From CAVZQN01 sp963837395 (GTDB lineage: Bacteria; Acidobacteriota; HRBIN11; JAKEFK01): DNA of 64,000 nt. The notes beneath the pieces are model-generated. The model ran no database searches. It was given only the letters and a program-made list of their open reading frames with translations, and was not told the DNA's origin. Below, piece after piece: positions 34,505 through 44,342 of the stretch. Location: the NCBI GenBank assembly GCA_963837395.1, contig CAWINI010000002.1, positions 496,001-560,000 on the forward strand. Reading direction: 5' to 3'. Made by a program: the position numbers and the translations under genes. The number at the start of each line of letters is the position of its first letter. Position 1 is the stretch's first letter.

Positions 34505-35248
34505 ATGTTCTACCGAGTATTGCTATCTGTTTTGATTTTTCCCGCGTTCACTTTTTCATACACATTGGTTCGCAACGATGGTAAGATTTTTTCAGGATCA
34601 TTGATTCAGCAGACTTCACAGGAAACAATCATCAAAGATACTGATGGCATCACCATTAAATTTCTTGCACATCAGATTGATTGGAATCAAACCTCGCGTA
34701 CTGTTGAGCAGCAACAGCCCGTGCAGCAAGCTGTTCCAGCAAAACAGAATCAGCCCACAGAAATCAGCGAGCCTTCGCAATGGACCGGCGAACGAACTTC
34801 ATTTGATTTCAAAGAGATCGATATCAGAGATCTGTTCCGTTTCATTGCCGATATCAGCGGGCTCAATGTAATCCTGCATCCATCAATCAAAGGAAGTGTG
34901 ACACTAAAACTCACTGATGTTCCATGGGATCAAGCTCTCGATGTAATCACCAGGAATGAAGGCCTCGGTTATACAGTGGAAGGGAATGTGATCCGGATTG
35001 CACCGCTTACTGTGCTTGCGCAGGAAGCTGCAGCGCGCTCCAGGGCAGAAGAGCAGATTGCGTTAAGCGCACCTCTGGTTACGAAAATAAAAGTCCTCAG
35101 CTATGCAAAAGCAACAGATATGGAAAAAATTGTTCGAAGGCTGCTTACGCCGAAAGGTTCTGTGATTGCTGATGCTCGCAGCAATATGCTGATCATCACC
35201 GACATCGGATCGAATGTAGATAAAATTCTGGATATCGTCGGCAATTAA
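34505..35248 (+). CDS. Secretin-like N-domain protein lacking the beta-barrel
   Basis: A 247-residue protein with a signal peptide, a linker with Gln-rich sequence, an STN-type domain (FDFKEIDIRDLFRFIADISGLNVILHPSIKGSVTLKLTDVPWDQALDVI) and a secretin N domain (VTKIKVLSYAKATDMEKIVRRLLTPKGSVIADARSNMLIITD). These are the PilQ-type periplasmic domains. The secretin barrel that should follow is missing; the frame ends cleanly at a TAA after VGN. No pilus genes are adjacent. It may be a stand-alone periplasmic protein or a 5' fragment of a pilQ copy. Confidence 0.8.
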   Translation: MFYRVLLSVLIFPAFTFSYTLVRNDGKIFSGSLIQQTSQETIIKDTDGITIKFLAHQIDWNQTSRTVEQQQPVQQAVPAKQNQPTEISEPSQWTGERTSFDFKEIDIRDLFRFIADISGLNVILHPSIKGSVTLKLTDVPWDQALDVITRNEGLGYTVEGNVIRIAPLTVLAQEAAARSRAEEQIALSAPLVTKIKVLSYAKATDMEKIVRRLLTPKGSVIADARSNMLIITDIGSNVDKILDIVGN

Positions 35249-35249
35249 T

Positions 35250-35301
35250 AACCACAAAAACACAAAGTAGCTCTAGAGAATCTTCGTGTACTCTGTGGTT
35301 A
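35250..35301. repeat. Word-built inverted repeat (ACCACA/TGTGGT family)
   Basis: AACCACAAAAACACAAAGTA on the left mirrors TTCGTGTACTCTGTGGTT on the right, with CTCTAGAG at the centre. It fills the space between two convergent genes and overlaps the M14 stop codon. Confidence 0.65.
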
Positions 35302-37401
35302 ATTCACGCACAGATAATTAAATGCGCCGGTGCCGTTCTTCGTTTGGAATCCAACACTTCCACTTAATGGTTGTCCTGCCGGAGTAAAGTTAATCACCGG
35401 TGTCCCATTGACTGAGATTACAAACTGAGTTCCGTCAAATACTGATTCCACGGCATAATCCACATTTTGATCAAGCGTCACGGTAGCTTTCGCTTTTTTT
35501 GCAATGCGGCCACCAACACGCTGCTTGATTATGACCTTGTCGCTCGCTTCTTTGAATAGAAGCTCGATCGTGTTCCGTTTATCGCTGTAGTGAGTGAGTA
35601 CCCACACGCGTGGATCAGTACTTCCTGACATATTTACGGAGGCTTGAACATCGCAGAGTTGGCAGTTTGCAAACGCAGGTGTTGCGATTGCAATTGCTTT
35701 TCTTACTGCCGGTGTACCGTTCAAATAACCACCGGTTTCAGTCCACGCTTGTTTTATGTAATTCCAGTTCGGATCCAACACATCATCATTGAACTGATCA
35801 CAGGTACCGCTGATGTTAACTGCGTAAGGCTGACTGCCTGTGCATCCGTCATTATCGGTAGCTACGATTATGAAATTAAAGCTTGCTTGTACGGTTGGTG
35901 TTCCGGTGATGGCTCCAGTGTTCGGATCCAAAGTTAAACCATCTGGTAATGCACCGCTATTAACGGAATAGATGTAAGGTGCCGTTCCACCGCTGGCACT
36001 GACATTCTGGTTGTATGGCACACCTAAACTGCCATCAGGCAAAGTTGAAGGCGTGATTGTAATCTCGGGGCATGTTTGACCGGCTTGTGCCAAAACTAGA
36101 TTCGGACCAACGTTTTCTTGCGCAAGCGGAATAATCTGACTCTGGCCTGGCCAAAACCAGTCGCCAACTTCCGGGGTGAATGAAAATACTTTTGGTTTTT
36201 CAACTTGTTCGCCGTAGAACCAATCGTTTGCTTCGCCATTCACCGGATAACCAACAGTTTGACAGGCGTGCCCGATAGAATAGCCATTATATGAAGCAAA
36301 TTGCTGAGCGAAACTAACAAAAGTTGCCTGATCGGGCGTATCATCCTGAGAGGTGCAATGAAATCCCCACGGATAAATTTCATAATTGCCGTAGGTATGA
36401 TAATTGAAGGCAGTTACAAATTGATGCGCATCGGCAAACGTGCGCATGATCTGAGTCTCAGGTTCTGAAAATGCTCCGGTGCCGCGATAAGTTTCGGAGC
36501 AAGTGAAAGGGCTTGATCCATTATCATCAAAACCCCACGCATATGCATAATTTCGATTTAAATCAATACCATCGCAATCAGGTGAACCGCCGTTGTCGTG
36601 CATGTTCTTGCGCCACATCCCGCCGCCATTAGGATTGGTAGTTTCGTTGTAAACATAACCATCCGGATTCACGATCGGTACAAAATACAACTCACGAGTG
36701 TTCACCAAATTTGTAACGGTCGCATCGGTTCCATAATTTTCCAACATGTACCACATGAAATACATGAGCAACGCCATACTTTCCGGTTCGCGTGCATGAT
36801 GCACTCCGGTGTACAGAACTTCAGTTTCAGGCTCATCAACATCCGGGTTGTCAGAAATTTTTACCATCCAGAGATCGCGGCCCTGAATCGATTGTCCCAA
36901 AGATTGTTTAACGGTAATAAGATTCGGATATTGCGCGCGCATATCATCAAGATCAGCAACCATTTCATTGAATTTGTAAAAACCATCCATGCTGCCGAAA
37001 TGAAAACCGGATGGCGCGTGATATTGTTTCCGCTGTTGTTCTAAAAGTGCTTGTTGTTCTGCAGGACCCAATTTCGGACGCGCTGCATATTCTGCTTCTA
37101 AATCGTCAACCAAAATCTCATACTTCTTGCCTGTTTGTTTTAGAACTTCTAACTCTCGATTGTTAAAAGCAGTCTCAAAATAGGTGTCGCGATAAGTAAT
37201 ATGATCAACGGCTAATCCAAGCCGGGCAAGTGCGAGAATGTCATCTTTACTGGTGATATAAACTCTCACCTTGCTGTATTTCAGCCGTTGTTGTTTTACT
37301 GCGGGTGCCGCTGACAAAGCGCCCTGCGCGCCGATCAGGAAAATAAAACACGCCAGTATCGCGATGCTGGTAAGGGATATTTTTGTGTAACGCATTGTCA
37401 T
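35299..37401 (-). CDS. Secreted M14 zinc carboxypeptidase with Ig-like and four-Cys C-terminal domains
   Basis: About 700 residues: signal peptide (about 5-30), M14 domain with H-A-R-E-P zinc ligands (YTGVHHAREPES), NPDGYVYN, GIDLNRNYAYAWG and a downstream FNYHTYGNYEIYPWG (third ligand). A He_PIG-type Ig-like domain follows (LPDGSLGVPYNQNVSASGG...LPDGLTLDPNTGAITGTP). The last ~145 residues form a domain shared with two other proteins here (see findings). ATG 37401 is preferred for its AGAGGTG Shine-Dalgarno. An exported digestive peptidase is the simplest reading. Confidence 0.88.
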   Translation of the reverse strand: MTMRYTKISLTSIAILACFIFLIGAQGALSAAPAVKQQRLKYSKVRVYITSKDDILALARLGLAVDHITYRDTYFETAFNNRELEVLKQTGKKYEILVDDLEAEYAARPKLGPAEQQALLEQQRKQYHAPSGFHFGSMDGFYKFNEMVADLDDMRAQYPNLITVKQSLGQSIQGRDLWMVKISDNPDVDEPETEVLYTGVHHAREPESMALLMYFMWYMLENYGTDATVTNLVNTRELYFVPIVNPDGYVYNETTNPNGGGMWRKNMHDNGGSPDCDGIDLNRNYAYAWGFDDNGSSPFTCSETYRGTGAFSEPETQIMRTFADAHQFVTAFNYHTYGNYEIYPWGFHCTSQDDTPDQATFVSFAQQFASYNGYSIGHACQTVGYPVNGEANDWFYGEQVEKPKVFSFTPEVGDWFWPGQSQIIPLAQENVGPNLVLAQAGQTCPEITITPSTLPDGSLGVPYNQNVSASGGTAPYIYSVNSGALPDGLTLDPNTGAITGTPTVQASFNFIIVATDNDGCTGSQPYAVNISGTCDQFNDDVLDPNWNYIKQAWTETGGYLNGTPAVRKAIAIATPAFANCQLCDVQASVNMSGSTDPRVWVLTHYSDKRNTIELLFKEASDKVIIKQRVGGRIAKKAKATVTLDQNVDYAVESVFDGTQFVISVNGTPVINFTPAGQPLSGSVGFQTKNGTGAFNYLCVN

Positions 37402-37446
37402 CTGCACACCTCTTTACTTTGTAATAATCCGCTTTCTTAAAACAGA

Positions 37447-37469
37447 AGGGCGGGTCTTAGACCCGCCCT
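37447..37469 (-). terminator. Hairpin between the M14 and kelch genes
   Basis: AGGGCGGGTCT-TAG-ACCCGCCCT, a near-perfect palindrome 11 bases downstream of the kelch stop on the minus strand. No T-run follows, so it may be a repeat unit related to family A instead. Confidence 0.45.
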
Positions 37470-37480
37470 CAGAAACAAAA

Positions 37481-39148
37481 CTAATTTACACAAATATCAC
37501 CGAAGCTGCCGGTGGTATTCTTAACCTGAAAACCAACAGTTCCTGTTGGAACAGCTCCACCTGCAGGCAACGTAATCAATGTAGTTCCATCAATAGAAAC
37601 GGTAAATGTGGTGCCATCATAATTGATGATGACATCATAGAACACGTTCGGATCTATTGTTGCGATCGCTTTCCCTTTGGCAACGATCGTTTGATTGATA
37701 CGTTGTTTCAGGACCCAGCGATCTGTATTTTCTTTCGCCAACAATTCGACTTTATTGCGCTTGTCGACATAGAAGGTATAGACCCAAACTTTGTTGAACA
37801 GACCGCCTGCTGTTGAAACGTGAGCTTCAATGGTGCAATTGGCGCCGCAGCCAGCAAACGCTGGAGTTGCAATTGCGCGTGCTGAACGTTTGGCTGGTGT
37901 ACCAACAAGATTTCCGCCGGTCTCGGCCCAGTCTAGCTTTTCATATGCCCAGTTCGGATCGAGTACACCATCTTCAAAATCAGCACCAAACAAATTGCAT
38001 GTCGGCGCAGCCTGTGTCATCTGGAAAAATTCAGGTGTTGCTATGGGGGTAACACCATCTGATCCATATCCGCCCCAAACCCACATTCCAGGAGTTCCCG
38101 TTACGCTTCCGTTTGGTTTAAGTGGGGCATCTAATGTCGGAAGAAATGCACCTGCTTGATTCCGTCGAATGTTGATTAAATCAGGAAATGTTTGGTCCCA
38201 GGTATTTGTAGCAACGTCATAAGACATTGATTCTGGAGTTGCATTTGGCCATTGTCCGCACCCTGCAGCAATAACTTTGCCCGCAAGGTCATATCCGGAA
38301 TTAGTATTAAAGCCAAACGCGCGATTTTCATCGCACGCAACAGGCAGATCGGCAACGCTTGCATCATCCCATGCAGTTGGGTTTGCTGTATCTAATTTTT
38401 CAACAATTGTCTGCGCAATCAGGCTTGCACCATCCCAAGTGTCGCCGCCGACAGCATAAATCACACCATCGACAACGGCAGTTCCAATATAAGACCGGGA
38501 TAGAGTGAGATCTGGACAGCTTGACCAACGTGCGCCATCAGCAGCAGTGACATCAAATACATGGCAGCCAGCAGTTGTAGCAGTTGCATCAAATCCGCCA
38601 AACGAATACGCTTTATTACCAACAACTTCTCCGCCGCCCGGTGATGTTAACTCGGGGTAGGGATCGGTTGCTGTATAGTCCACCGTGGTATTGGTAACCG
38701 GATTGTAACCTTGCACAGTGTTTACAACAGCGCCGAAATTATCACGACCACCAAATATCATGAGCAATTCATTTCCACTGCCATCTGTAACACGAGCGAT
38801 AGTGTAATTCGAAATTGGGACAGGCATATCAACACCTGTATCCGTATACGTGCCGGTAACTGGATCAAATGACCAGACACTGCCATCCGTGCTGTTATCT
38901 GGAAGCCGGCCTCCTAAGAAATAAACTAAACTGGTGGTTGGCGAAAATTCTGCATCAAAACGGGTGAATGCAAATGGGGCATCAGGTGCTGCGGTTCAAA
39001 CCGTGCCGCCCCCACTAATAATATTTGGCGCGGGCGCGCCTGCGGGCTTCGGTGTTTTAGCCGCTGCAAAATTAATTGCAAGCAGGAACAGAAATATGCA
39101 CGTTAGAATCGCGGAAAACCGCCACTGGCGATTCCTGAAGTCAAACAT
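37481..39148 (-). CDS. Secreted kelch-repeat protein with four-Cys C-terminal domain, interrupted by an in-frame UGA
   Basis: The frame starts at 39148 (ATG after TCCGGAGGTGTT) with a signal peptide ending near NFAAAKTPKP. Codon 51 is TGA (38996-38998), and the same frame then continues for 504 more codons. Kelch-type beta-propeller repeats (LVYFLGGRL, MIFGGRDNFG, AYSFGGFDA, IYAVGGDTWDG, MWVWGGYG) are followed by the shared C-terminal domain (about 404-555). The UGA falls in G-T-V-stop-T-A-A-P-D-A-P, where kelch units commonly have Trp. It is an error, a nonsense mutation or a recoding site. The internal ATG at 38827 would lose the signal peptide. Confidence 0.75.
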
Positions 39149-39421
39149 AACACCTCCGGATAAAGAAAGGACAATCTTGTGTCCTGGGGTTTTGATTTGT
39201 CCCTGGATTTCGAGAACCTAGAAGCCACTTCCTCATCTCTAATCCTGGATGATTAAATTTCCTTCTTGTTAACTCCCCAAACCCGGTTCTTTGGCAGAGC
39301 TAGGCCAACCTGGAGTCGATGTGATGTCTGAGTCCGATAAATCAAGCGCTAAGCGCAATGAACCTGAGCCTCCTGGGAGTTGTGTTTATGTTACCTGAGA
39401 TGATGTTAGCTGTAAAGCAAG
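39149..39421. other. Intergenic leader upstream of the kelch gene
   Basis: 273 bases without an open frame. On the minus strand it could be an mRNA leader: a TTGGC/GCCAA stem with an eight-base loop lies near 39287-39310, and the kelch Shine-Dalgarno (GGAGGTG) is at its end. I compared it by eye with c-di-GMP, cobalamin and fluoride riboswitches and saw no convincing match. Confidence 0.35.
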
Positions 39422-41758
39422 CTATTGACTTACTAAAAGACGATTTTGTCCCCCACGAATCTGAAATCCCGACGTTGCGAACGGTACTTCTTTACCATTC
39501 AATATATATTTAGCGCCAGGCAAATCCTTTAGTTTCAATATCATCTCCCAATTATGTTGTGTTCCAATCAGCGAATATTCAATGCCTTTGCTTGTTTTTT
39601 TTCTGGAAAATGAAATCAGATTGTCTGCAACAGGTAGATTTTCAATACTGATGTCATTCCAACCTTCGGGAAGTTGAGGTTCAAACACAATCGTTTTTGT
39701 GTAAGCATCGGGCTGAACTCCAAAAACATATTCAACCAGAGGAACAATAATTCCATAACTGGTCCATGCCTGAGTGAAGTCTCCATAGTCCGGCATCATT
39801 TCTGAAATTGAACCAGGCAGCACACGATTGAATGTCTGCACAATCTTGTTTGTATACCATAGTGCTTCATTGATCCGGCCGTATTTCGCTTCAGCAACCG
39901 CTTGCACTCCGGTAGAAATCGTCATCATCGCATTCTTTTCGTTGGCTGCAAGATAAGGTCCATATTCACCAACATTTTCTTTTCGAATTTTGTCCAGAAG
40001 TGAAATCGCTTTTTCTCGCGGCGCAATTCCAGTTTCCATTGGAGTATTGATCACCCAGTTCTTGTTTGTAATCCAACCTTTGCTAACGTCTGGCATCGCT
40101 GCAAACTTTTGCTTTAATTGTTCGTAGAATGCTATGCGCTTCTTCGTTTCTTCACTATTATCATCATCGCGTTTCAATTGAGTGATCGCACCTTCTGTTG
40201 TGCTGATGGCCTGATCTCTTGTGCCATAAAAATCGCAATAAGAGCCTTCCGATTCATCCCAAAAATCTTCGTTGATCTTGACCGCAAGGCTCGCGGCAAG
40301 TTCTTCATAATGTTTTTTGTCGCGAGCCTCATTCAAAATTCCGGCAACATAGGCAGTGGCTTTTAAAGCTTGCTGGGTGTACACAGCAACATCAATCAGC
40401 TCTGCATTGAGTCCATGGACTTCCATGATTCCGTAACCTTCAGGAAAAAAATTTTTGTTTTGATCCATATCGCTGAGCAGCCAGCGAAGTCCCATTTTCA
40501 TCACCGGATACATTTCTTTGATGAACTCCTTGTCACCGGTTCATCGAAATAATCTTTCTGCCACCATGATGAAGTGCGCTGTTTCTTGGGTGTTTCCCGG
40601 ATTATAAACAACGCCATTGGTTGAGACTTCGTGAATGATCCGGCCATTCCCATTCTTTTTCATCGATTGATTCTTCAACAGACGCATGCTTTGTTTTGCC
40701 AGATCAAAATCGCCGGATGCCATGATGGCCTGTAAGGAATAAGTGCTATCGCAACCGAACCACCATGGATACTCCGGATATCCTGCCGCAAGTCCGCGTC
40801 CAATTTCTGGAACATCTCTGATCAACCATTCATCATTCACTTTGATCCAGTCGTAAACATCTTGTAACGATTGATCCGGAATCCGGATTTTTGCTCTGTT
40901 AATGATGGAAGCGTAATGATTCTTTTTCTTTTCCAACAACTCTGCAGAATTTTTTGTCAGATACTGATATGCATTTACAGCTTCATCTTTATTCCTGGCA
41001 GATCCTGCGATGATGAATGTGATTGTTGTGCTTCCATTTTTTTCAATCGAAATATTGTATGAGGAGGTAGCATCTGTTCCTTTTCCAATTGTCTTTTCAG
41101 GAACGTTTCCTTTGGCAATCGATTGTCCGGTACTTGCGGCCGATGATCCCCAAATCGCAAACCACGGATTGTTTTCATCAGAGGCCATGTAAAAGTTGCT
41201 TGAAGCATCCCATGCAGCTTTGTCTGTACCATCTTTGATTCCTATTTCTTCCGCAAGCCACACCGGGCTTAAATCCGTTTTCACTGCAAATTCGAAATTC
41301 AGATTCCTGTTCGTGTTACTGTTGTTTGTGATTATGTATTGAATCACGATCCCCCTCTGTCCATCCGGGCAATACTGAAAACGTTCAACATTCAAACCAT
41401 CCAGAACTGCGGGATACTTCAGCCTGTTTCCATATGGATAGTTGATAAATTCACTTGCTTCGGAAAGCCATTTTGAATTTCCGCCAACGGTGATCTTCAC
41501 CCAGAAACCATCCACCAGCTTGATTGGATGTAGCCATAAGCCACCCATTTCGCCTTCAACATGTCTGCCCAGATCAGGAAAATTTCCATCCTGGGTGCCG
41601 ATCAAATATGTGCGATCGCCTGCTGTGATATATTGCTGATTTTTGGTTTTACCGTGATTACTGATACCAATCATGATCCGATCTGTGTCTCTGTCTGCAA
41701 AAAGAATGGAAAGAAAAATCGAACTAAAAGCAATGCAGAATACAAATATTCTTTTCAT
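39422..41758 (-). CDS. Secreted six-hairpin glycosidase-like enzyme, interrupted by an in-frame UGA
   Basis: Signal peptide MKRIFVFCIAFSSIFLSILFA, an N-terminal beta-rich domain, then an (alpha/alpha)6 region resembling glycogen-debranching, GH15 and rhamnosidase catalytic domains: EYPWWFGCDSTYSLQAIMASGDFDLAKQSM, GRIIHEVSTNG, NTQETAHFIMVAERLF, then KEFIKEMYPVMKMGLRWLL, LIDVAVYTQQAL, PDYGDFTQAWTSYG. Both parts are in one frame, broken only by TGA at codon 406 (40541-40543) between L-F-R and T-G-D-K-E-F. Relatives usually have W-T-G-D at this point. Likely acts on exported or scavenged alpha-glucan/oligosaccharide. Repaired length 778 residues. Confidence 0.75.
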
Positions 41759-41802
41759 GTCTGATTCGCATGATAGCACGTGATAAGATCTAGGTTTAAT
41801 TA

Positions 41803-44337
41803 ATGATTGGAAAAACACTGGGGCGTTATCAAATATCTTTAAAGCTTGGAGCTGGTGGGATGGGCGAGGTGTATCGTGCCCATGATGAACGCCTCGAACG
41901 CGATGTTGCTATCAAAGTCCTAAACGCAACGAAGTTAGAAGAAAATTCCAGCCGCAAGAGGTTTAGGAAAGAAGCGCTTGTACTTTCCAAATTAAATCAT
42001 CCCAACATTGCCACGATTCTGGATTTCGATACGCAAGAAGGCGTCGACTTTCTTGTAATGGAATACATCGTTGGAACGACACTCAGTGCAAAGCTTGAAA
42101 AAGGGGCAATGTCAGAAAAGGAAATGTTGCCGTATGCGCTTCAGATTGCTACGGCAATGGATGAGGCACACGCGTTAGGCGTCATTCATCGAGATTTGAA
42201 GCCAAGCAATATTTTTGTAACGCCGAAAGGGCAGATCAAAGTATTGGACTTTGGTTTGGCTAAATTGATCGAGCCGACCAGTCATGAAGCAGTAACCAAA
42301 GCAACTACTGAATCCAATCTGCTGGTTGGAACTTTACCTTACATGTCTCCGGAGCAATTGCTGAGTGAGCCGATTGATGCCCGAACTGATATTTATTCAT
42401 TCGGCGTTTTGCTTTATGAAATGTCTACCGGCAAACTTCCTTATTCAGCAACACAACCAATAACTCTCGCAAATGCGATCTTAAATAAAATTCCACCGCT
42501 GCCTATTCAAGTCCGTTCGGATATTTCGCCGCGTCTGCAAGAAATTATTTTAAAGTGCATGGATAAGGATCGCGAAAAACGATATCAGTCGGCAAAGGAA
42601 TTGTTAGTTGATCTACGGCGATTAGCTACCCCATCGATGGTGATGCCGGATTTTTCAACTTCCGTAGCGCACAAACCATTTGCGATTAAACCGCGATATT
42701 TAACTGTTGCTGCTGTGATCGCATTCGTTTTGCTTGCTGCATTCGGCGTTTATAAGCTGACACGATCGCGTAAAGCTGCTGTGGCAGAGCATGGATTCAC
42801 AGAAATTCAATCAATCGTTGCGTTGCCCAGCAAAGTTTTTGGTTCGAACGAAAATCTATTTTTGACTGATGCAATTCCTAATGCGCTTTCATCCCAATTA
42901 TCACAAATCAAAGGATTAGAAACGAAAGCGCCGCCAACGAGTCAGGATATGGATCGCATCGGTGGCGATATGACAAAGATTGCCCAACTGTATGGAGTGA
43001 ATGCACTGATTTCATCTTCGATCACCACCGATGCCGATCATTTCCGATTGAATTTGCAGTTGATCGATAGTCGAAATCGGAATTTGTTGTGGAGCCGTGA
43101 TTACGATGGACAGCGCCAGCATTATCTTGAACTCGTTCGTTCTGCTGCCGAAGGATTACGCCAGGCACTAAGGCCTGAAACAGCGCCAATTGCATCAGAA
43201 GGAAGCAAGGCCAGCACCGATGCAGAACTTATGTACCAGCGCGGTTTTTATAACATGCGCAACTATGCAAATCGTAAACAACCTGCAGATTTTGATCATG
43301 CTTTATCGGATTTGAAACGTGCTTTGGAATTAGATCCAACGAACGCACGAGCCGCCGCAACAATCGCGCGACTTTATGGCGGACCCAAACTGGAATCTGG
43401 TGCGCCTCTCAGCGAAGTTTTGCCGCAAATCGATCAATGGGCTTACAAGGCATTACAACTTGATTATCGATGCGGCGAAGCGTGGCAAGTTTTAAGCGTT
43501 GCAGAAGAAATGCGTCCGGGTGGAGACAAACGGAAGAGATTGGAGTATGCGCTGAAAGGCGCAATATATGCTCCGCGATCCGGTTACGGTCATCATGTTC
43601 TTGGCGTTGCATTATCGCGAACTTCGTTTACTTTGTCGTTGAAAGCTACAGAAGAAGCAATCAAACAAGATCCGCTTCACTTAAATGGATTACTTTTTAG
43701 AGCGGGCATTCTTTCCAGAGAAAACAGACCGAAAGAAGGTTTACAGTTGATCGATCAAGTCTTAAGCATTGAACCAGAGATGCCGCTGGGAATTCTGATG
43801 AAAGTTTGGTTGTTGTTGCGTGATCATCAATATTTAGAAGCTGAAAAGTTGATTGCGCCGGTGGATAAAATGGTAGCTGAACACCGATTGCATCCGGGCT
43901 GGGTTGGATTTACTCATGATTGGTTCGATCTTGAAAAAAATATTGCAACTAAAAACAAAGCAGAAGCATCAACAGCGCTCCAAAGGCTTGTAAGCCAGGC
44001 CCGTGGCGAAGCACCTCCATTTCCACGTTGGGAATCAGTCACCGGAACTGTGCTGGGGATGCAAGCACAACGTGATTCGGTCGATTCAACATTAGAAACA
44101 TTATCGCTGAGAGCATCAAAAAATATTTTCGAACCCTATGATTGGCTGTTACTGAATCAGGAAATAGAACCGATCCGTAAAGATAAACGTTTTGCGGGTT
44201 TGGTTGAGCGTTCCAAAACAGAATTTGAAGACATGTTGAAAGTTCTGGAAGAAGCCCGCGCACGAAATGAAATGCCATCGTATTTAGAAAGTACACTCGT
44301 ACAGGTTCGAAGCTTAAAAATTCCTTCATCCAAATAG
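41803..44337 (+). CDS. Receptor-type Ser/Thr protein kinase with FlgO-like and TPR domains
   Basis: An 844-residue protein built like the one at 24780: kinase domain (about 1-270; GAGGMGEVYRAHD, VAIKVL, HRDLKPSNIFV, DFGLAKL, YMSPEQL), one membrane helix (about 298-318), a FlgO-like domain (about 330-450) and TPRs to the end. It ends five bases before the sagB-like gene on the same strand, so the two are almost certainly cotranscribed. That makes it the likely regulator or sensor of the adjacent modified-peptide pathway (inference). Divergent from the glycosidase gene. Confidence 0.9.
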   Translation: MIGKTLGRYQISLKLGAGGMGEVYRAHDERLERDVAIKVLNATKLEENSSRKRFRKEALVLSKLNHPNIATILDFDTQEGVDFLVMEYIVGTTLSAKLEKGAMSEKEMLPYALQIATAMDEAHALGVIHRDLKPSNIFVTPKGQIKVLDFGLAKLIEPTSHEAVTKATTESNLLVGTLPYMSPEQLLSEPIDARTDIYSFGVLLYEMSTGKLPYSATQPITLANAILNKIPPLPIQVRSDISPRLQEIILKCMDKDREKRYQSAKELLVDLRRLATPSMVMPDFSTSVAHKPFAIKPRYLTVAAVIAFVLLAAFGVYKLTRSRKAAVAEHGFTEIQSIVALPSKVFGSNENLFLTDAIPNALSSQLSQIKGLETKAPPTSQDMDRIGGDMTKIAQLYGVNALISSSITTDADHFRLNLQLIDSRNRNLLWSRDYDGQRQHYLELVRSAAEGLRQALRPETAPIASEGSKASTDAELMYQRGFYNMRNYANRKQPADFDHALSDLKRALELDPTNARAAATIARLYGGPKLESGAPLSEVLPQIDQWAYKALQLDYRCGEAWQVLSVAEEMRPGGDKRKRLEYALKGAIYAPRSGYGHHVLGVALSRTSFTLSLKATEEAIKQDPLHLNGLLFRAGILSRENRPKEGLQLIDQVLSIEPEMPLGILMKVWLLLRDHQYLEAEKLIAPVDKMVAEHRLHPGWVGFTHDWFDLEKNIATKNKAEASTALQRLVSQARGEAPPFPRWESVTGTVLGMQAQRDSVDSTLETLSLRASKNIFEPYDWLLLNQEIEPIRKDKRFAGLVERSKTEFEDMLKVLEEARARNEMPSYLESTLVQVRSLKIPSSK

Positions 44338-44342
44338 TTTCG

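Noticed and set aside
36598..37044. 148-residue plus-strand frame inside the M14 gene
   Set aside because: It is the antisense of clearly conserved carboxypeptidase motifs and has no family signature or ribosome-binding site.
39149..39421. Riboswitch in the kelch gene leader
   Set aside because: Some stem potential, but no match to the conserved core of c-di-GMP, cobalamin or fluoride riboswitches could be made by eye.
38996..40543. Genome-wide reassignment of UGA to Trp
   Set aside because: Intact genes such as hemH, the nicotinamidase-like gene and higB end with UGA followed by correctly placed neighbours.
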